Source: JAAYEV01 sp964508195
GTDB lineage: Bacteria > Bacillota > Clostridia > Ch29
Assembly (NCBI GenBank): GCA_964508195.1
Contig: CAZDSH010000030.1
Coordinates: forward strand, 1 to 18,243
Reading direction: 5' to 3'
Length of the DNA: 18,243 nt
Made by a program: the position numbers and the translations under genes. Positions 13,993 through 18,243 of the stretch are shown here, piece after piece; the first letter of the stretch is position 1; every line of letters begins with the position of its first letter. The notes beneath the pieces were generated by a model, which was not told the origin of the DNA, did not search any database, and saw nothing but the letters and a program-made list of their open reading frames with translations.

Positions 13993-15220
13993 GACAATTA
14001 TACTAAACCGGCTGCTGGATAAATACGAAAGGAGTAAAGCGTACCTTCACGGTAAGACCACGAGAAGGATAATGTTAAGGCTCTGCTCCGGGGACATGCC
14101 GGAGTACGATTTAGGAAACACGCGTATCCGTGAGCTTATAAATTCGACGGTACAAGGCCTTGCAAAGGCCGGTATAGTTAAATACGAATGGATGAAATTC
14201 GAGCGGGGGAATATAATCGACAGGGTTTGGCTTTGTATAGACAGCGTGGAGGACGCCTATCGAGAAGCAAAAAGGACGCCTAAGAAAGAAAAGGCGGAGC
14301 TTGTATCCGGGGAAATAAGGAAAGCCCTACCGGGGATAAAACAGCTATGGATAAAAGAATTCCTGGAGGAGGCTTTAGGGGATATAGACAAAAATAAAAG
14401 TATCACGCCGCATTTTCCCGGGGATACTGATACAGCCTTAAGTCTCATCTATGCCCTTGTGGAAATAGATTCCCTCGGTGGCGAAGAATGTTCTGAACGG
14501 GTATTTAGCATAAAGTGTTTCGGGGGTTCGAAATATTTTGAAAGAAATGTTAAGAAAAAGATCGCGGGGATCATAGGGAAATACCTCCTAGGGGAAAAGG
14601 ATACCGTAGAAAGGCCTGCTGATGAAGAGATGCTCGCCCAGGTAGGGATAGTAAAGGTCTTTGGGCAGGTAGAGTTTTGCGGGGATATTTTAGGGAATAT
14701 CCTTGGAAAGCCCATAGATTTTTCGATCTTTCCCCATGGCATAGCTATGAACTCCCATACTGTAAAGGGCCTTAGTATAGAGGACGTTGGCCTTATAAAG
14801 AGTGTTTTGTTTATAGAAAACAAGACAAACTATATGGAGTACGTACTTAACAAGAAAACCGCCGATGAGCTAGTTATATACCACGGCGGGTTCTATAGCC
14901 CTATAAAGGGCGAATTTTTTAAAAAGGTGTATGAAAGGGGGCGAAGGGCCGGCGTGAAGTTTTATCATTGGGGGGATATAGATATAGGGGGCTTTAGGAT
15001 GTATAGGCGGTTAAAGGAGAATATCATACCAGATCTTAAACCCTACAGGATGGATAGGGCGGCCTTCGTATCGAAAGAAAAGTATCATTTGCCTATTAAT
15101 AAAAGGTACCAAAGATCCCTCGAAGCGATGCTCAAAGATGATAGCTATGCAAAGTTTCATGAAGTAATAGAAGCTATGCTCAAAGCGAAGGCTCGGCTGG
15201 AGCAGGAAGCCTTTCTTTAG
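13982..15220 (+). CDS. jetD: Wadjet protein JetD (Toprim-type nuclease, DUF2220)
   Basis: This is a 412-residue protein. Residues about 1-120 form the N-terminal arm with winged-helix features, and the C-terminal half is the topoisomerase VI subunit A-like Toprim domain. The metal-binding acids are visible: E279 in LFIENKTNY and D332-I-D334 in HWGDIDIGG. In characterised Wadjet systems JetD dimers cleave DNA once JetABC has fully extruded a small circle. I use the ATG at 13982, with AGGAG 9 nt upstream, rather than a TTG two codons earlier. The gene overlaps jetC by 11 nt. Length and active site look intact. Confidence 0.92.
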   Translation: MNPKTIILNRLLDKYERSKAYLHGKTTRRIMLRLCSGDMPEYDLGNTRIRELINSTVQGLAKAGIVKYEWMKFERGNIIDRVWLCIDSVEDAYREAKRTPKKEKAELVSGEIRKALPGIKQLWIKEFLEEALGDIDKNKSITPHFPGDTDTALSLIYALVEIDSLGGEECSERVFSIKCFGGSKYFERNVKKKIAGIIGKYLLGEKDTVERPADEEMLAQVGIVKVFGQVEFCGDILGNILGKPIDFSIFPHGIAMNSHTVKGLSIEDVGLIKSVLFIENKTNYMEYVLNKKTADELVIYHGGFYSPIKGEFFKKVYERGRRAGVKFYHWGDIDIGGFRMYRRLKENIIPDLKPYRMDRAAFVSKEKYHLPINKRYQRSLEAMLKDDSYAKFHEVIEAMLKAKARLEQEAFL

Positions 15221-15239
15221 AACCGCAACCGCGGACAAC

Positions 15240-15560
15240 GGCGGCAAACACGGGGGCGGTTATTGTGGTTGCGGTTGAGGCCGTTCACAAATACGGGGAC
15301 GGTTATTGTGGTTGAGGCCGTGGCCAAACACGGGGACGGTTATTGTGGTTGCGGTTGAGGTCGTTCACAAATACGGGGACAGCTGTTGTGGTTGAGGCCG
15401 TTCACAAATACGGGGACGGTGGTTGCGGTTGAGGCCGTTGGGAAACACGGGGACGGTGGTTGCGGTTGAGGCCGTGGCCAAACACGGGGACGGTGGTTGT
15501 GGTTCAAACACGGGAATGTGCAAACACGGGGGCGGTTGTTGTGGTTGAGGCCGTGGATAG
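15240..15560. repeat. G/T-rich minisatellite array downstream of jetD
   Basis: The word ACGGGGACGG (or ACGGGGGCGG) recurs with starts at 15250, 15293, 15330, 15373, 15410, 15447 and 15484, and in degenerate form at 15510 and 15526. Units are 37 or 43 bp, the long form having an extra GCGGTT. The body word is GTGGTTGCGGTTGAGGCCGT. It shares GTGGTTGC(AC)GGTTG(A/C)GG in the same orientation with the array upstream of jetA. The first copy begins about 20 nt after the jetD stop, and the array ends 50 nt before the asparaginase ribosome site. Confidence 0.9.
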
Positions 15561-15611
15561 CGCCAAGAATAGTTCCCGTGGTTTAATATATAAAATACTG
15601 GGGGAATAAAT

Positions 15612-16607
15612 ATGTCTGAGGTGCTTGCCCATGTAATGCGGGGTAAAGAAATAGAATCAATCCATCGGGGGGATATTGTAGTAGTAAACAAGGATTATGG
15701 TATTGTGTACGCTGTTGGGAATCCGGAGAAAAGGACATATTGGCGTTCTGCGGCAAAGCCCTTCCAGGTGCTGCCTATGATAGAAGCCGGCGGCGTTGAG
15801 GAATTCGGCTTTGGAGATGCCGATATTGCTATTATGGCATCCTCCCATGGGGGGGAGGAAAGGCATGTAAAGAAGGTGCAATGCGTTCTTAGCAAAATGG
15901 GCTACAAAGAAGAAATACTGGACTGTGGTGCGGCGGCACCTATGTATTATCCTGCGGCGAAAAAACTATTAAAAGAGGGCAAAGTTTTTAAAGCTATACA
16001 TAACGCCTGTTCGGGGAAACATAGCAGTATGATCGCATTGGCCCTTCTTAAAGGGTATGAAGTAAAGGGCTATATAAATTCGGATCATCCGGTACAAAGG
16101 GAAATGCTTGATGTCGTGGCAGACGTCACGGGGATGGCGAAGGCCTCTATCGGGCTGGGCGTGGACGGTTGCGGCGTGTCGGTGTTCGAGCTTCCTGTAT
16201 ACAATATGGCCGTTGCCTATTCAAAATTGGCCCTAGCCAGGGATGTAAAAACCTCCGCACGGGAAGAAGCTATTTCAAAGGTAGCGGAGGCCATGGCTAA
16301 AAACCCATATTATGTAGCGGGCAGCGAACGGCTGGATACGTTGCTTATAGAGACAACCAAGGGTAGGCTGGTGGCAAAACTAGGGGCCGAAGGCGTTTAT
16401 TGCATAGGCGTTATGAACGAGGGTATAGGTATCGCGCTTAAAATAGAGGACGGCAACACAAGGCCGATAGACGCAATTGTTTTAAAACTATTAAAGAGCC
16501 TCGACCTTATAACTCCTTCGGAACATGAGGAACTTAGAAGGAATTGCATGAAGGGAATAAAAAACCACAGGGGAGAAATTATCGGCGAAATAAGAGCGGC
16601 CTTTTAA
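15612..16607 (+). CDS. Asparaginase II family L-asparaginase
   Basis: This is a 331-residue protein of the Rhizobium etli AnsA-type family (Asparaginase_II), unrelated to the E. coli enzymes. Family hallmarks are all present: R45-S46-x-x-K49-P50 (nucleophile and lysine), S77-S78-H79-G-G-E, C133-S-G-K136-H137 and D185-G-C187-G. In the Rhizobium enzyme the equivalents of the two cysteines and the CSGK lysine hold a zinc ion. The reaction is L-asparagine to aspartate and ammonia, in the cytoplasm. The ATG at 15612 follows GGGGGA by 6-7 nt. It is not overlapped with jetD and is probably unrelated to defence. Confidence 0.93.
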   Translation: MSEVLAHVMRGKEIESIHRGDIVVVNKDYGIVYAVGNPEKRTYWRSAAKPFQVLPMIEAGGVEEFGFGDADIAIMASSHGGEERHVKKVQCVLSKMGYKEEILDCGAAAPMYYPAAKKLLKEGKVFKAIHNACSGKHSSMIALALLKGYEVKGYINSDHPVQREMLDVVADVTGMAKASIGLGVDGCGVSVFELPVYNMAVAYSKLALARDVKTSAREEAISKVAEAMAKNPYYVAGSERLDTLLIETTKGRLVAKLGAEGVYCIGVMNEGIGIALKIEDGNTRPIDAIVLKLLKSLDLITPSEHEELRRNCMKGIKNHRGEIIGEIRAAF

Positions 16608-16690
16608 CAGCACTTCGATTAGTTAAAGGTCATATTATAGTCAAACGAAGAATCGTTCCCATGTTTGTTCAATGAATGAAAGGACGGACT

Positions 16691-17398
16691 ATGATAACAA
16701 ATATAGAAATTTACGGCGAAAAAAGAGAGGCGAAGTTCATAGAAAGGCTTAATCGATTCGAAGCTATAGTGGAGTACGCCGGTACAGAAATTCTGTGTCA
16801 TGTTGCAAATACCGGCAGGATAAAGGAGCTCCTTGTGCCCGGCAGGGGCGTTATAATCAGAAAAGCAAAAAACCCTAACCGCAAGACAAAATGGGATTTA
16901 ATTATCTCCCATTCCGCTGACGGTGTGCCGGTATTTATAGAATCCATTATGGCCAATAGGCTAATATTTAAAGCCCTTAAAGAGGCAAAACTTAAAGAGT
17001 TTGAAGGTTGGCCCGATATAAAACGTGAAGTGACTTTCGGCAACAGTCGTTTTGATATGCGGCTTACCGATGGTGAGCGTACATGTTACATCGAAATAAA
17101 GAGTGCAAACCTTGTAAAGAATGGCGTAGCGATGTTCCCCGATGCGCCTACCCTAAGGGGTACAAAGCATGTATTGGAATTAATAAAGGCGAAGAAAGAG
17201 GGGTTTAGTGCCGCTATTGTAATCGTATCGCAAAGGGAGGATGCGAGAACCTTTACCCCAAATAAGAAAACGGACCCCGAGTTCGCCAAGGTTGTCGCGC
17301 AAGCAGCGGCGGCAGGCGTTGGGATTTATGCCTATAGATGTAGCGTAACGCCGGAGCGTATTACCATGCTAAATAGGATAGCCGTAGACATAGGATAA
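16691..17398 (+). CDS. sfsA: SfsA family DNA/RNA nuclease
   Basis: This is a 235-residue protein of normal SfsA length. The N-terminal OB-like part contains CHVANTGR (36-43), the family fingerprint. The C-terminal PD-(D/E)xK nuclease core is visible as SRFD with D122 and E135-I-K137, followed by FPDAPTLRGTKHVLEL, also a family signature. SfsA was named from stimulation of sugar fermentation in E. coli and later shown to have nuclease activity; its cell role is unclear. I use the second in-frame ATG at 16691, with AAAGGA 7-8 nt upstream, rather than the one at 16676. It lies 84 nt after the asparaginase gene. Confidence 0.94.
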   Translation: MITNIEIYGEKREAKFIERLNRFEAIVEYAGTEILCHVANTGRIKELLVPGRGVIIRKAKNPNRKTKWDLIISHSADGVPVFIESIMANRLIFKALKEAKLKEFEGWPDIKREVTFGNSRFDMRLTDGERTCYIEIKSANLVKNGVAMFPDAPTLRGTKHVLELIKAKKEGFSAAIVIVSQREDARTFTPNKKTDPEFAKVVAQAAAAGVGIYAYRCSVTPERITMLNRIAVDIG

Positions 17399-17485
17399 TC
17401 TCCCCGATACGGCATATTTCCATCATCATACTGTTCATTTTAGGCCGTGCAGTAGCGGTTACTGCGTTGGCGGGGCTTATAATCC

Positions 17486-17508
17486 GGGTCATGATAGTGA
17501 CATGACCC
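17486..17508. terminator. 8-bp stem hairpin after sfsA
   Basis: GGGTCATG (17486-17493) and CATGACCC (17501-17508) form a perfect stem with a 7-nt loop, 88 nt after the sfsA stop. The downstream sequence is TCTTAACC, without a true T-run. It may be a Rho-independent-like terminator or an operator. Confidence 0.4.
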
Positions 17509-17527
17509 TCTTAACCATACGCACACG

Positions 17528-17619
17528 CAATACGCATGCGCAAGGGAATGTAAGTTTGGGAATGGCCCTGGATGTTTCGTCCAGTGGCTAAGGTAACCGG
17601 CATATCGCTATGCGTATTG
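17528..17619 (+). ncRNA. Candidate structured RNA between sfsA and the RemA-like gene
   Basis: CAATACGCAT (17528-17537) pairs with ATGCGTATTG (17610-17619), a perfect 10-bp outer stem. Inside it TGGCC-CTGGA (17563-17572) pairs with TCCAG-T-GGCTA (17580-17590) around TGTTTCG, a 10-bp stem with one bulge and one G-U pair. I match it to no known riboswitch class. Orientation is assumed from the neighbouring genes. Confidence 0.3.
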
Positions 17620-17657
17620 TTTGCCCATGGGGTATAACTATTGGGGTTTGGGCACTA

Positions 17658-17690
17658 AGTATGATAAATAAAATGTTCCCGTGCCACATT
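17658..17690. repeat. 33-bp palindromic element, decayed copy
   Basis: Aligned without gaps to the copy at 4470-4502, it matches at 25 of 33 positions, and seven of the eight differences are transitions. The right arm (TGCCACATT) is intact while the left arm has decayed, so it no longer folds. It is in the opposite orientation to the copy at 18186-18218, and the two bracket the RemA-like gene. Confidence 0.6.
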
Positions 17691-17740
17691 GAATCCTGTA
17701 CTATGGGAATACTATTTCTATAATATGGACAATTATACAA

Positions 17741-17769
17741 GTGTTATGCTAAACTATAAAGAGTATAAT
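17741..17769 (+). promoter_or_regulatory. Probable promoter of the RemA-like gene
   Basis: A consensus TATAAT (17764-17769) lies 27 nt before the start codon. The position 17 nt upstream (GTGTTA, 17741-17746) is a poor -35. A second TATAAT at 17719-17724 also lacks a -35. Confidence 0.35.
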
Positions 17770-17796
17770 TATAAAAATGAACAGGGTGATTATAAT

Positions 17797-18174
17797 ATGG
17801 AAATACGGGAAAAAGTTATGGTGCCCTTAGGCTATGGGAAGTTTATGCGTTCGGACAAGATAATAGGTTTTCAACCTATAGAGGATGATAGGGGGCCAGG
17901 AAGGAGAACATTGGTGTATATAGAGGAAGTAGAAAGCCCCATAGTGGCATCCCGTACGGAAAATTCAATACTGGCCGGTATGGTAGAGGTGCCCAGGGAA
18001 GTGTTAGAGGCGACCGCCGCTTTGGAATTGTTGCAGGATATCGGAGACGATTTAAGCCAGATAGGGCCCATGCTAAGAAAGAGCATCAAAAAAGAAGCCA
18101 ACCTCGACCTGGATAAGATCGAAAGACAGATAAACGAAATATTGAGACACGAGATTGAATTCGACATTGAATAA
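17797..18174 (+). CDS. RemA-like (DUF370) protein with C-terminal helical extension
   Basis: This is a 125-residue protein. Residues 8-62 resemble RemA/DUF370: VPLGYGKFMRSDKIIGF, then RGPGRRT (32-38), the strand LVYIEEV and IVASRTENSIL. In Bacillus, RemA is a DNA-binding activator of biofilm matrix genes and forms ring-shaped oligomers. Family members are usually about 85-90 residues; here residues about 63-125 add a predominantly helical, acidic extension. I chose the ATG at 17797, with AGGGTG about 11 nt upstream; the frame is open back to 17689, but that includes the promoter region. The family assignment is from pattern memory and is the least certain of the named genes. Confidence 0.65.
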   Translation: MEIREKVMVPLGYGKFMRSDKIIGFQPIEDDRGPGRRTLVYIEEVESPIVASRTENSILAGMVEVPREVLEATAALELLQDIGDDLSQIGPMLRKSIKKEANLDLDKIERQINEILRHEIEFDIE

Positions 18175-18185
18175 AGACGAATAAA

Positions 18186-18218
18186 AATGTGGCAAGGGGA
18201 CGTTTTGTTTGCCACATT
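18186..18218. repeat. 33-bp palindromic element, copy 2
   Basis: AATGTGGCAA (18186-18195) and TTGCCACATT (18209-18218) are the arms, around a centre containing GGGGACG. All 33 bases equal the reverse complement of 4470-4502. It begins 11 nt after the stop of the RemA-like gene. The flank CTTAGAATGATTC has no T-run, so termination is possible but not shown. Confidence 0.88.
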
Positions 18219-18243
18219 CTTAGAATGATTCTTACTTTGTGGC

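Noticed and set aside
15365..15691. 108-codon minus-strand frame over the downstream array
   Set aside because: It is translated array running into the antisense of the asparaginase start; no ribosome site.

Overview
The window looks like chromosomal DNA from a Gram-positive anaerobe of the Firmicutes, most likely class Clostridia. The grounds are strong AGGAGG-type ribosome sites, heavy use of AGG and ATA codons, a RemA/DUF370-type protein, a GntR-RCK_C (BusR-type) regulator, a DUF4153 membrane protein and an asparaginase II-type enzyme. I cannot name the genus from sequence alone.

Layout. 1-2300: a small helical protein (minus), radC (plus) and a GNAT acetyltransferase (minus). 2329-2650: a 66-69 bp tandem array lying in the probable 3' UTR of a BusR-like regulator (2698-3348, minus). 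3571-6269: an ECHDC3-like crotonase without the two catalytic glutamates, and a DUF4153 membrane protein, both minus. 6612-7316: a HEPN toxin domain and an MNT nucleotidyltransferase antitoxin domain fused in one chain, with its own promoter and an internal ribosome site at the domain junction. 8009-15220: a complete Wadjet (jetA-jetB-jetC-jetD) operon, the SMC-family system that restricts plasmids. 15612-18174: asparaginase, SfsA nuclease and a RemA-like protein, all plus.

How the genes relate. The central 8.6 kb is a defence module: a HEPN-MNT system next to Wadjet, with a RadC-family protein 5 kb away. JetA (kleisin-like), JetB (KITE-like) and JetC (SMC ATPase) should form the loop-extruding motor, and JetD (Toprim-type) should be the nuclease. 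The other genes are ordinary metabolic or regulatory functions and probably form the chromosomal background.

The most unusual property is the density of minisatellites. Six distinct tandem arrays occur in 18 kb, and four of them sit against or inside the Wadjet operon: a G/T-rich array before jetA, a 28 bp triple repeat in an atypical jetA-jetB gap, an in-frame glycine-rich repeat in the JetC coiled-coil arm, and another G/T-rich array after jetD that shares words with the first. In addition, a 33-bp palindromic element occurs twice without a mismatch and a third time in decayed form; both intact copies lie about 10 nt after a stop codon in the same orientation relative to the gene.
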